Positions 19,770-30,599 of a stretch of 64,000 nucleotides of DNA are shown piece by piece. Origin of the DNA: Carnegiea gigantea (lineage: Eukaryota; Streptophyta; Magnoliopsida; Caryophyllales; Cactaceae); assembly GCA_029747015.1 (NCBI GenBank), contig JAKOGI010001339.1, positions 62,001-126,000 of the forward strand. The letters run 5' to 3'. The notes below the pieces were generated by a model that was not told where the DNA came from, did no database searches, and was given only the letters and a program-made list of their open reading frames with translations. A program made the translations under genes and the position numbers. Positions within the stretch are counted from its first letter, which is position 1. Each line of letters begins with the position of its first letter.

Positions 19770-19922
19770 TAGGTTGACCAATATTGTTTTAGTTCTGCCA
19801 TGGACGAGTTAATTTTCTTACAATCTTTTTGATACTAACTGCTTCATGTGAATTTGAATAATTGGTACAAATCACTTAAATTGCCCTTGAAAGTCAATAT
19901 GGTCACTTGGTTTGTCATCATC

Positions 19923-19934
19923 AAAAAGGGGGAA
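19923..19934 (+). other. Terminal polypurine tract of copia
   Basis: AAAAAGGGGGAA lies 2 nt before the 3' LTR start at 19937, the expected plus-strand primer position. Confidence 0.88.
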
Positions 19935-19936
19935 TT

Positions 19937-21443
19937 TGTTAGAATGTATAAAGTTTTGATGATAACAAATCCAAGTGTTGTTGTTGCTGCTCAAAACAGG
20001 CTTTCCAAACAGGACCTTATTGCTGTTCTTAATGTATTAAAACTGCTTGACTAATGGTTTATCAAGAACAGGTACTCAAGTCAGCAATGTAAGAACACCT
20101 GTGAGGAATAGGTTCTGTGAGGTGTTTTGAAGCATATCCTGAGAAGTGTTTGAAACATAAGATATGTGCAGCTGTGACAAACAGGTTCTGTGCGGTGTTT
20201 AAAGCATATTCTGTGAAGTGTTTGCAGCAAAGTCGTTCTACAAGATGGCTAGTGGTTACAACAAGATGTCTTGATTTGATTTGGTTTTATATTTTTAGAC
20301 TCTTGTTAATATGCCAATTAGAAAGCTTTAATTTACCACTCACTGGAAACGGTTTTACTTTTCGGAAAATATTTCGGATCACCCTTCAGAACAACCCTGG
20401 AAACAGGGCGATCAGGGTGTTTCCAGAATAAGCTGCGAAAAAACTGCTTTGCATGATTTTTATCTTTTGGATTTTGAGCAGCTTCTTCAAAGATTTACAA
20501 GAAAGATTTTTTTATGGAGTATTTTATTCTTTACCCTAAAAAACGGTTATCAAAAATCTTAAGGGATTTGCAAAATCTTTTTGAATAAAAAGAATATCCA
20601 ATTTTTGGCAAGTGGATAAGGTACTTGAGAAAAACATGGGCTAGCTGCTAAAGAGCACCGCCTTATGCACACGGTTCAGGAAGTGTTTTTCAGCTCATGT
20701 CACCTTACCCCTTATAGCTAAAGGATTCTATTTTCTCTAGGATTTTAGTTTCCAAAAATTTCAGAAATAGTTTTTCCATCCCTTGTGGGTAAAGGATTCT
20801 ATATTCTTCAGATTTTTTAGTTTCCAAAAATTTGATGAATTGTTTTCCAAGCACTATAAAAGGCGGCTTCTTACAATCTTGGAGACATCGGTTTTCAACA
20901 AGAAAAAAATCTGAGTTCATGAGCTAAAACGTTTGAAAAGAAAACCAAGCCTTGTGAGTGAATTAATTGAGCTTTCAAAGTTGGCATACTAGGACTTCAT
21001 TGTACCCTATATTAGCTTAGTTAAAGAAGCATTGTAATAGGGTGTTTTTCCTTTATATTCTTCTTTCACAAGAGTGAGAAGAGTATGTGTCCAAATCAAG
21101 GGGATTTTGGACGTGGGGTAACTCGTCTTAGGGAAGACAAGTTACGTGTGTTACAAGTTGTAACAAGGTGTGTTACTATTGTAACGTGTTTAGCCCGTTT
21201 AGTGAAGTGTGCAAATCCTACAGGAGGTAGGTCGTGGTTTTTAACCTCAGTTGGGCTAGAGGTGTTTTCCACGTAAAAATCCTGTGTCCATTATTTCCGC
21301 ATTCAATTTTGTTGGATTTTCGCTTCTGCTTATCTCAGAAACAACCTGTGCGAACAGGGTCTAAGACTGTTTGTCAGCAACTTGCGAAAATCGGACACCA
21401 CAATTCACCCCCCTCTTGTGGTTGTGTGCTCTCTAATTCAACA
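19937..21443 (+). repeat. 3' LTR of Sirevirus-like copia
   Basis: It is 1,507 bp and about 98% like the 5' LTR by eye. It begins TGTTAGAATG, has its TATA box at 20855-20861, ends TTCAACA, and is followed by the GTAAT target duplication (21444-21448). Confidence 0.93.
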
Positions 21444-21897
21444 GTAATGATCCTTAGCACCAATAGAAGGGATGACACTAACAATGATTGAGCAGAGGAT
21501 AACCTATGCGAGAGAAGCTCCCAAATTGCAAGAGAGAGGAGTTTTTGGTTGCGTTTCATTTTTTAGGGGGAGTGATGGGAGAGTTTTGTGAAAGTTTGGA
21601 AAACTTAGGTGCAATTATAATCATTATGGAATGCCTAATCTTTCGAAAACTATAGATTTATTCCTAATGAAACCATGAAGGATTAGCCAAGTAAGGATCC
21701 CCCATTTTAATATTTTGAAATTATTTTTTTATAAAACATCATTAAATCCTAAAAGGAGCCTGTCCAAACAAATCTATGTTTTAAACCTTCTTATCATATG
21801 AATTCCAGTACATACAATATGATATATGCGAAAATAATATTTTTATCTATCATTGAGAATTTAATAATAAACATTTTTAAATTTTAGGGGTATTACA

Positions 21898-22169
21898 CCT
21901 GACATCAACTCCTTGTCATTGAAGTTGCTTACCTCCAAAGCTAGGCATGGCCCCAATCTAGCTTTACCTCATTGAGACTTATATTGAAAATTTGAGCTTC
22001 AGGCAGTTTCCAAGAGACCTTCCCAACCACATAAGAAAGCTCATCATGCTTCTAGGATACTTAAAATTATTTCACAAATTTTATTCCTACATCCCCTAGC
22101 CCATGAAGATCATTATCCAACTTATCAAAAGGATACAGGTTTCGGGCCTTCCATATAGAGCTGGGAAAT
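21898..22169 (-). pseudogene. LINE (L1-type) fragment: linker and RNase H start
   Basis: On the minus strand this reads SSIWKARN (about 22125-22155), the hallmark between the zinc-binding reverse-transcriptase tail and RNase H in plant L1 LINEs. It is followed by a WKLPEAQIFNISL-like stretch where RNase H begins. It joins on one side to 7969-8400 (past the gypsy solo LTR) and on the other to 23334 onward (past the gag-only solo LTR). Stops are frequent. Confidence 0.65.
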
Positions 22170-23333
22170 TGATGCATATTTCCATATGCATCATTTTTAT
22201 TCAAGTCCAATTTCAAAGAAGAAAAGGGTCAAAGAAGATCATGCTTGGAAGTGTGCTTATTTGGTCTTATTAAGTGAGTTCAAAGACTCATGACACTATG
22301 GAGAGGTCAAAAAGAGGTTAAGCTTTGCTAGAAATTTGGTGCCGAATTCATCCCTGCGGAACCCGATTTTTTGTGACCACTTTTGGACAAGCTCACGTGG
22401 ACCCACAACTTGAGGGCCCATGTGCTTTTGAAGTTTAAGATTTCAGCTTTCAAATAAGCCCAAGTTTGTTTAATTTGGACATCATTTGATTGGGCAAAAT
22501 ATCACTCAAAGATACGTTATGCTGATCCAGTCCAGTCTGAGATAGGTGCATTGTTTGGGCCATAACTTTTAAACCGCTTATCCAAATTGGGCAAATGAGC
22601 CCATTCTGGAAACTAGACTTCCAGGGCTTTCTATCAGGCCCAAGAACGCGTGATTTGGACGAGTATTCTGGAAGATATACTCTGTTGAAGTTGAGGCAAC
22701 TGCAAGGATTAATTCTGGGAAAATGAAGAGTCTTCGGTTACATGTATTTGTGTGGCTGATATTGTGCACGTTTTGGAGGCTTCTAGATGGAGATATTCAG
22801 CTGAGAAATCCTAGAATATTCCTTATAACCTCCCCCACCCCTATTATGATTCTTTTTATTTTTCCTAAGTCTTTTCAATTTTCTAGTTTTAATTACTAGG
22901 AGTTTTTAAGTCTTTTGGTTGTCTTTGTTTAGCCTATAAATAGGTGGGTTGTGTAGTTGCATTTCATCATTCAGAGTTGTAAGCTTTCCCAAGTGAAATA
23001 CAAATACCTTTGAGTGTGATTCTCAAAAGTATTCCAAAATCCCTAGTTCTATATCTTGAATTTTGGCAAGTTCAAGTGGTGTTCTAGGTTCTCTTTTCTT
23101 TCCCAATTGGAGTGATTCCTTGGTGAAGACAAGAGGATTTGCCCAAGATCAAGTCCTTGAGTGGCTCCGTGAAGGATTATCTCAAGTGCAAGGTCTTGTT
23201 AATCCTTTGTTCTTTTTTGTTATTATTTTCATTCCATCTCAATCAACCTTCCATTTTCTCTTTACTTTGGATCAATTCTTATTTGGGTTTATTTGAGTTT
23301 GATTTGGTTCACTTACCACCCACATATACATCA
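22170..23333 (+). mobile_element. Solo LTR of the gag-only element family
   Basis: This 1,164-bp copy is homologous end to end to the LTRs at 1292 and 4015. It begins with the same perfect hairpin (22170-22193), ends TATACATCA, and is flanked by a perfect 5-bp duplication GAAAT (22165-22169 and 23334-23338). There is no internal region. It is more diverged than the pair in the PABP intron, and the gag C-terminal frame is broken here by a TGA in place of a CGA. It was inserted into the LINE between the IWKARN region and the zinc-binding tail. Confidence 0.93.
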
Positions 23334-26000
23334 GAAATAGGTAGGTTTGGGTCAACCTCTTTAATAACTGGGTCAATCCCTTTAACAACTTCATATCGAT
23401 CTTGAAAATAACACACATCTACTAAAAAAATAGAAAATGACATGTTTTCACAGTAAATGGTTGATTCATGTCGACTTGGAATCAAAATTAGTTATATTAG
23501 TGTTTTTGTTAGTAGTTTCAGGACTAGTTCAAGTTATGTTATCATGTCACATCAACCTTTCCCAATTCTAGTTCCACAATTGCCAAATGACGGCTGCAAA
23601 TTCTTCCTAACCTTTAGGTTATAGTTGCTTAGGTATCCAACAGTAATCCGTCTCGCACCAATCTAGAAAAACTCTCGCTTTCCCATATGGGGATTGCACT
23701 AAGCATTCAAACGAGTGTAAGCATCATTCTCTTCCACACAACTATAAAGATTGCACCCCTTTGAGAAAATTAGGTATTTGAATAACAAGCCTATAAGCGG
23801 TACGAACTGACCCATCATAACATCTCCACCAAGAATATTTTGATACATGGAGGAACATTTAGGCGCGATGTCCATTTCCACACACAAACATCCGAACTGC
23901 ACTCCGGATTCATCTACTTCTAACATTGTAAGATGAAATAATAGGTAGTCTTACCCATGAGCTGCCTGATTAAAGAAATTAGGTCTTTGAATAGCAAGCG
24001 TGTAAGTGGTAGGAAGTGACCCATAACAAGATCTGCACAAAGAACATTTTGATACGTGAAGGAACATTTAGGCCTCATGTTTATTTCCACATGCTAACAT
24101 CCGAACTACACTACAAATTCATCTGCTTCTAACATTATAAGATGAAATAATATGTAGTCTCACCTATGAGCTCCCCAATTGATGAGAGATTTCATGCAAT
24201 ATGGTCAAATGGCTATTAGTTCTAAGCAATATGTTTTTAATTATATCTACATTGGTTGGCAAAAAACATTGAGTTCCCCATGGTCTCATTCTACTTCATC
24301 TTCTCATGATCAATCAAATCCCACACTCTCAAAAGAGAAAATAAAAGAATTAAGTAGAGTGATTACCTTTAAAGATTTAGGAGGAGGGATCCATATTGGG
24401 CGCTGGATCTCCAATGAAAAGTCATCGCCACTCTCCTTCTAGCCCCTCTAAGTAACACCTATCTTATTCTCGAAAGGTTTTGCCATGTGAAGCTACATCT
24501 ATGCCCCAAATCTACCTCAAAAGCATAACATTTAAGGAAATACTTAGCTTTCAAAAACCAATAAGCAAGTGATTCTTCATTATGAACTAACCTTTAAAGC
24601 TGTCTAGAGAGAAGAGTTGTGTTGAATGTGTCCCCAACTTCTTTAAGCAAGGACGCACACCTCCCAAAAGATGCTAATTAGAACCTATTAATAAAAGCTT
24701 GAATCTCATCATAAAACTCCTCAGTAAACTTGAAAATGCTTATAGAATAGGTTGGGATTACTTGAGTCATGATCTTTCCTAGCACTTTGTTAACTATCTA
24801 TAAGGACTTGCTTTCCATCCAACCTGATAAGCAATGTGCAATATGGTCCTTGATGCATAGAAATGGTCTCCTTTCATGGTGGCTAACCCCTAAGGTATTT
24901 GCCATGGGCCAAAATTATCCTAATATCTGGATTGTTAATTGTGTTTTCTTTTTTATGATAAGAGATGCATTCACTAAATTGAATAGTAATTTTTAATCAA
25001 TTGACTTTCTGTCAAAAAGCCCTCTCCTAACTGAACAAAATCTCCTTAGCAATCCTAGCATGAAAAGGTTCAACTTTGCAGAAAATAAGGGTATCATATG
25101 CAAAGAGTGTGCGAGAAATAACGAGAGTACTACGATAAATATGATGACCTAGAACATGCCATCTTCAAGAAACTTAGGTAGAATATGTGAGAACCCTTTA
25201 GCACAAAACTGAAAGAGGTGCCCCTTACAAGGTCTCCTTGGCTCCCATTAATAAAAAATACGACAGATGTTGGAACACCCCGATCACCAAATGCACCTAG
25301 GTTCACTTGAACCCTATACAAATCATAGCTCCTCTAAGAAAATCGTATTCCACATAATCATAAGCTTTAGCTATATCCAGCTTAATAGTTATCCTTCTAT
25401 TATATTTAAAGTGACAATGTATAGAATAGAAGACTTCAAAAGCAATAATAGCATACTCTAGACCAGCATCCTAGGGTTGAAAGCACTTTAATTAGGTGCG
25501 GTAATGTGGGGGAAGGATGTCTTTAAGCCTATCACCTATCACTTTGGTAACCAACTTGTAGATAAGGTTACATAGATTAATAGGTGTAAATTGCCTATTT
25601 TAATAGCTAATTCGTGTTTGGGATGAGGGAGACATATGCAACGTTACCATCTAAAATCAAAGCCCCATTAAGAATAATAAGCATAACATCTAAAGCATCT
25701 TCCCTAACAATAGGCAAAAACTTCTAAAGGAAGAAGGAATTCATATATCCAAACTTAGGGCTTTAACGGGCCAAATCTCCTGTAAGATGTAGAGGACCTT
25801 GTCTCTAGTATATAGATAGTTCATAACAACATTCACCTCATCAAAAACATTGCATGGAACATTGTCAATAACTTTCTCAAAATTTATTAGATGTAAAGTT
25901 GAACAGAGATTACTAGAAAAGTCCATGGCTATTTTTTCCATGTCCTTAATCTTTTTGTACTTGACACCATCACCTTCTTTTAGAGTAGAGATGGTCTTAA
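23334..26000 (-). pseudogene. LINE (L1-type) reverse transcriptase, decayed
   Basis: On the minus strand, going from high to low coordinates, I can read several parts of an L1-type ORF2. The pre-RT segment is KIKDMEKIAMDFSSNL and YILQEIWPVKA (25741-26000). Then come CNLIYKLVTKVIGDRLKDILP (about 25510-25580) and IKLDIAKAYDYVEYDFL (about 25330-25390). Next are a YLGVSHHERRPF...GWK thumb-like part (about 24820-24910), a FTWQNL segment with RVWDLID (about 24300-24480), and a zinc-binding tail near 23690-23760. The catalytic FADD motif is not readable. Many stops and frame changes show it is dead. No endonuclease domain is clear upstream, so the 5' limit near 26000 is approximate. Confidence 0.7.
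23764..24180. repeat. Tandem duplication of about 207 nt in the LINE
   Basis: The copies 23764-23972 and 23974-24180 match along their length (AAATTAGGTMTTTGAATARCAAG, AGGAACATTTAGGC, CATCTRCTTCTAACATT, AAGATGAAATAATA). They differ at roughly one base in eight by eye. It lies within the zinc-binding tail region and is probably post-insertional. Confidence 0.8.
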
Positions 26001-27887
26001 AAGCTTTCCTCGTACTAACTTAGACATGAAACCCCCTTGAATTGCTACCTCCAAATTTCATGAAATTAACCTTTAGGATTAGTTTTCAAACAAAAGCATC
26101 AATAACCCGTTTAATTGTTGTCATTTCACAATCTTTAAATATTGTCATTTACTGTTTATTAAAGTCTTTGACTTTACGATTTCTAATATCCATTTATTAC
26201 TTTCAAAGTCTCTATCTCTACCACTTCTTTATGTTACTTTACTATCCTCAGTGTCCTTGTCTTACTTGATATTGTTAATTTTTTATTTTATGAAACGCAA
26301 AAGTTCTCTAAGTGTCAAAAGCATGCACGTCGCTATATTTATCCTCTTTGGGGTGACATATCTTGACTAGTAAGACTAACACAATGCATTCTTCAATTTA
26401 GCTATTGCCTTAAATTCATCATCCTGGCTGAATGATATAATATCGGTTGTGTCTGTTGTCTTGTCACTTTCTTCTTTGGCAGAGATGCTGACAATTGAGC
26501 TTTAGAGTATGTGGAGAACATATTTATCATTACATCTCTTATATACTTGAGTGATTCATGGTTATAGTACTTTTTGTAAATGTAGTCCGTGAAGCTCCTA
26601 AATGTTTTGAATGTACTTGTCAATGCTTTTGTCATTTTAGCCATTTCATCAATATCTTTCTATGTTTAAACATCATTCAAATTGTTAAATGACAAGTGCT
26701 ATTAGATTTGATCATGGTATATCTTGTGTACTTTGTTTTTGGAATTATTGTGATTATGGTAAAATTTTTTCTAATTGAAAGCTTATCCTTTGTTCATGCT
26801 CTGGTTGACAGATATCTATCGAAGACTTTACTCTATCCTTGGCAAATGTACAAAATTCTATTTCTTGTCTTTGCCCTTTTATTCATTTTTTCTATAGTGC
26901 ATGCCTTGATTGTTGGGATTTTTGGGAATTTTCTATGAGCAAAACTCTCAATGAGGAGTACTCTATAATGATAAAGCAAGGGGAAGGAAATGAATTTTTT
27001 TCAATGACAATTGAGCAAAAAATAGGTATTTCTCAGTACAACCTACATCATAGCTCACTTAATTATGCATAATTGCTATTTAAATAGATGAATCACAATT
27101 CACTAAAACATGTATTAAATCTCAATAGTAAATATATAATAGGTTGGTAAAGTAGCTAATATTGCTTACTATAAAATACATGTGAACTCGCCAGAGATTA
27201 AGTATTTCTCAACAATACATATATCAAAATTCACAAAAACATTAAGCATTGCTCACTAACTCTTCTCTTAAAACTTACTAAATAAACATTAAGCTTAATA
27301 AAACATATGTTTGAACTCACTAAAATGTGTAATAGATCTAAGTAACACATATATGATAGCTCAACAAAACAATGATTATTTAAATGTTTGACATGCATAA
27401 TAGCTCACGAAATCACATGAGATCTTATTTAGACATTTTATATTATCATGTTATGCTTATAGCTTTCTAAAACAAAAAGTTACTGCACACTAAAACATGC
27501 ATCATCACTCACTACAATATACCGATTAAGGAGCTTATCAATGACAATAATATAGAGCCATAAAAGTTTGAGCTCTTTCCTTGACTGATTGACATAGTCT
27601 TTCGAAGATGTACTGACATTAATCGAATATTGATATTTGGTCAACATTTATAAGATTCTTCAAAAAAAATATGGTGCAGAAAGCATATTCTTTAGGCTTC
27701 TGAAAAAAAGGAAATCATATATAAGATAATGGTCCTTGTGTAGCTCTTGTGTATGCCAACCTTTTCAAGGATGAAATTAGGCATGCTACTCAACTTAGAT
27801 ACTCTGTATTCAATCTCCCATTCTTCCCACTATGTGCAAAGACCGCTATTACAGCTAAGGCCTTTTGTATTAGCATAGCAATATACA
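26001..27887. other. AT-rich unclassified stretch with degenerate short repeats
   Basis: No gene is recognisable apart from the weak minus-strand frame at 26402-26644. From about 27040 to 27510 a loose pattern recurs, with CTCACTAAAACATG-like and ACATATATGATAG-like words every 60-130 nt, resembling a decayed minisatellite or subterminal repeat field of a transposon. The LINE 5' part may extend into 26001-26300 but cannot be read. Confidence 0.35.
26402..26644 (-). pseudogene. Possible hAT transposase remnant
   Basis: This 80-codon minus-strand frame contains YIYKKYYNHES, KYIRDVMINMFSTYSK and a preceding AKMTKALTSTFKTF. Their spacing of aromatic and hydrophobic residues loosely resembles the region just before the dimerisation domain of plant hAT transposases. 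No catalytic residues or terminal repeats are visible. It could be chance or part of the LINE. Confidence 0.22.
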
Positions 27888-28090
27888 TGTATTAGGATTT
27901 GGACTCTTGAGTCTAAATTTGGCTAGGATGCACAAATAGATTTAATTTGTTTATCTTGTATTTTTCTTAGTAGACTTCTTGTACTATAAGAGTACATGTA
28001 TGATTACGTTTCATCATCAATAAAAGCATGGGTTTTGAGGGATTAACATGGTAGGAAATTCTCTCCCAAAATCAAAAATTACAATTCTTC
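27888..28090 (+). repeat. Short 5' LTR of decayed copia
   Basis: It begins TGTATTAGGATTTGG, as short copia LTRs do, and has ACTATAAGAG as a possible TATA element and ATCAATAAAAGC as a possible poly(A) signal. Its 3' limit is uncertain by about 10 nt and no partner LTR confirms it. Confidence 0.5.
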
Positions 28091-28186
28091 TAATGGTACC
28101 CGAGTCTTAAACATACTGGTTTACGGGCATCTATTTTTTTATTCACTATGGGTAGAGAAGGAAAAAACCCCCCAAACACGACTTCA

Positions 28187-29516
28187 ACATGAACGGCGCA
28201 AGGTCTTCTTACTATTTGACTAGTGCAGATCATGATGGAGTCCCTACCACCAAAGACAAGGAAGAAGGTCCAAGAAGTCTAGCAAGGTCCTTTATAAACT
28301 CCAAAGTCCAAGCATTGACTCAGATTATTGAAGAGAGCCAAAATCAAATAACCGGGTTGAATGGCCACAAAGTGCCCGGTTTTGTTCATCTCATTACTTA
28401 AGCTACATTGTGGCTTTAAGTATGATATTTTTGCATTTTTAGAATCCTCATGATGTCTACTTTTAGGTCCAAGCATTAATTTCCAATCATGCACACATGA
28501 AGATAGGAGATCAAGGTATTTTGTCTAACCGGCCAGTTTTGGTTCAAAACTGCACGGTTAAATATTTTAGTGGAGTTACTCTACTTAAACATGATTTAAC
28601 CTTAATTTCTTTGCAAGGGGGTTTGTACACACCCTAAGGTTTCCCCCCATTGCCTGAAAAAAAAATCATGATCACTTTTGTTAGGCTTAATTCAGGTTTG
28701 AATACCGGGTTAAAAACTGCTCGTGAACCCAGTTTAATGTAACAGGCCAGTTTTGCATGAACCCATGGGTTTGCTGCTATCTAGCTAGAGTGGCAGACGT
28801 CCCAAGGCTTCTAGATCAGCAATCATCAGCTGCAAAAGGGTCTCACCTTGAGAAGAGCAACCAATGGGAAGCAAACTGCAAAAGAATATGTCTCTCGGAT
28901 TCCATTGGCCAGCCGAAAAGGAGAAGTTGCTTTACGGTTGCTCCCCCCATTTTATTTTGCTAGAAACTGATTATATTAAGCTTAGACATGTATAATTAAG
29001 TTGTAATCATCATTTGTTTCGCTTTCCTTTATGTTTTGATTGTAACTAGATTAGGTTAAGTAAAGCTTGTACTCAGGTTAGCACTAACCATGTAGTTTAG
29101 CCTAATCTAAGATGTTTCCTCCCTAGGAAGGAAACCTTAGATGTTTGCTTACTTGCTTAGGTGCTTGCCAGGCTTGTAAACAAAAGCTACTCATGGCCAT
29201 TTTGCAGCTTCATTACACTTTGAAATCAGAAAACCCCTTTGAGAGCATTTTGCTTTCGCTTATTAAATACTTCACTTGCTTATCCTTAATTTGGTTGATT
29301 AAGGTGGTGTTTAAGTAAGTCCTAATCTTTATTTTAAGTGGTGTTTCTGTGTCTTAATCAAAGTTTAGGGTCCCTAAGCTAGTGTTTGGTGGTGTTTCTG
29401 TATCCAAACATTCGGTTTAGCTCTATGAAACTCTTTGATTATCCTCACGGGTTTGAGTGCACTTAGCTAGATTTCAGTTTGCAAACTGTGTGTTCTTGAT
29501 TTCTAGCTTTAGCTTT
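28187..29516 (+). mobile_element. 1.33-kb insertion splitting the copia gag, unclassified
   Basis: The copia gag reads MGREGKNPPNTTST up to about 28187 and resumes with PLEDTLDHPGNVIS at about 29521, so the DNA between is an insertion. Both edges carry TTCAA, a possible 5-bp target duplication. It contains a strong hairpin (28526-28560) with two related AACTG/CAGTTTT motifs downstream, a 70-codon frame (28189-28401), and a second half (28980-29516) that resembles an LTR U3-R-U5 with GGTGGTGTTTCTGT repeated. A solo LTR or a small non-autonomous element are both possible. Confidence 0.5.
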
Positions 29517-30300
29517 CAATCATCCCCTTGAAGATACATTAGATCACCCAGGAAATGTGATCTCACTTATAATCCTCAATGGTGAGAATTATGCGAGGTA
29601 GATACGGATCGTGACCAATGCATTAAACTAAAAACACAAGCTATGATTTGTTAATGGATGTATATCATGACCTTAAAATGGCTCACCAGAAGGCTATGCC
29701 TACGAAAAGAATAATCTGATGGTCATTGCGTCTTATATAATGCCATTAACAAAACCTGCATAAATAGGGGGTTTATGCTAAAAAGGCAAGTGATAGATAG
29801 ATAAATTTGAAGGAATGATACTAACAAAGTAATGAGATTAAAATTTATAAATTGGAGCAAGAAATCACTCTCACAAAATAAGGAAACTCCTCTATGTCCG
29901 AGTACTTAACCAAACTAAAGCAGTTATGGGATGAATTGGCAGAATATCTCCAATTGCCTACTTGCAGCTACATAAAAGAGTTTGATTTTAGGAAACACCA
30001 GGAAGTAGAAAGGGTTTATAAATTCTTGATGGGCCTGAATTTGATAAATTTAGCATGTTAAGATCTAATATACTTACAATGAAACTAGTACCTAACCTCA
30101 ATAAGGTATATGCAATGAATGTCAAAGAGGGGTAGAAGAACATGATGCAAGCAAATGGAGATAGATCTAGAGTTGAAGCTGCATCATTTAAAGTTACCAT
30201 TATAGGAAATTTATGACAGGGAAACAGACTCAAGTGCACCCACTACTAGAAGATTGGCCATGAATGAAGCCAATGCTTCAAATTGATCGGATACCCACCG
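29517..30300 (+). pseudogene. gag: Decayed copia gag
   Basis: Readable pieces are LDHPGNVISLIILNGENYA (29535-29595), SMSEYLTKLKQLWDELAEYL (29890-29950), VYKFLMGLN (about 30010), SNILTMKLVPNLNKVYAMN (30060-30120), and a partial zinc knuckle followed by CFKLIGYPPNWG (about 30275-30310). These follow the usual order of short copia gags. Stops lie between nearly all pieces. Confidence 0.72.
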
Positions 30301-30599
30301 AATTGGGGAAGTAGATGCTCTAATTGAAACAATTAGGTGTAAATAGAAACCCTAACAATGGGTGGAAGGACATAGCTTTAGCAACATGTTACAAGCTAGT
30401 CAATTAGGGATGAAGAAGAGTAGAGCTGGCGAAGGGTCGTAGATAGGGGACAAGCTTTTGTGCCACTTAAGAAGAGTTCTGTAAAAAATGAAGCTCTTCA
30501 AAACAATTTTACTAAATATGGTGAGTTCATTCCAAAATAGTTAAAGCAATTATATTCTTTGTTTAATGACTTTAGAACTCACGATAAGATGAGTGGCAA

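Larger units (their letters stand above)
10633..21443 (+). mobile_element. Full-length Ty1/copia element, Sirevirus-like
   Basis: The 10,811-bp element has LTRs at 10633-12137 (1,505 bp) and 19937-21443 (1,507 bp), with a perfect 5-bp target duplication GTAAT (10628-10632 and 21444-21448). The order is primer site, gag, protease, integrase, reverse transcriptase, RNase H, then an extra ORF and two polypurine tracts. Integrase before reverse transcriptase makes it Ty1/copia. The long gag with a coiled-coil-like part and two zinc knuckles, a gag-pol stop codon, an extra ORF in the env position, duplicated polypurine tracts and palindrome-rich LTRs are all Sirevirus traits. By eye the LTRs differ at about two dozen positions (near 1.6%), so the insertion is older than the gag-only element. 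pol and the extra ORF are broken; gag is open. Confidence 0.93.
8401..21897 (-). mobile_element. Ty3/gypsy-type solo LTR, split by a nested copia element
   Basis: The outer pieces 8401-10632 and 21449-21897 together form one LTR of about 2.68 kb. It starts TGTAACATCC on + and ends GGGGTATTACA; on the minus strand it starts TGTAATACCCC, the usual opening of Tekay/Del-type gypsy LTRs, hence the orientation call. It is flanked by CCTAA (8396-8400) and CCTGA (21898-21902), a 5-bp target duplication with one mismatch. No internal region or second LTR exists, so it is a solo LTR left by LTR-LTR recombination. It lies inside the RNase H part of the LINE. The copia element at 10633-21443 was inserted into it later. 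Confidence 0.72.
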
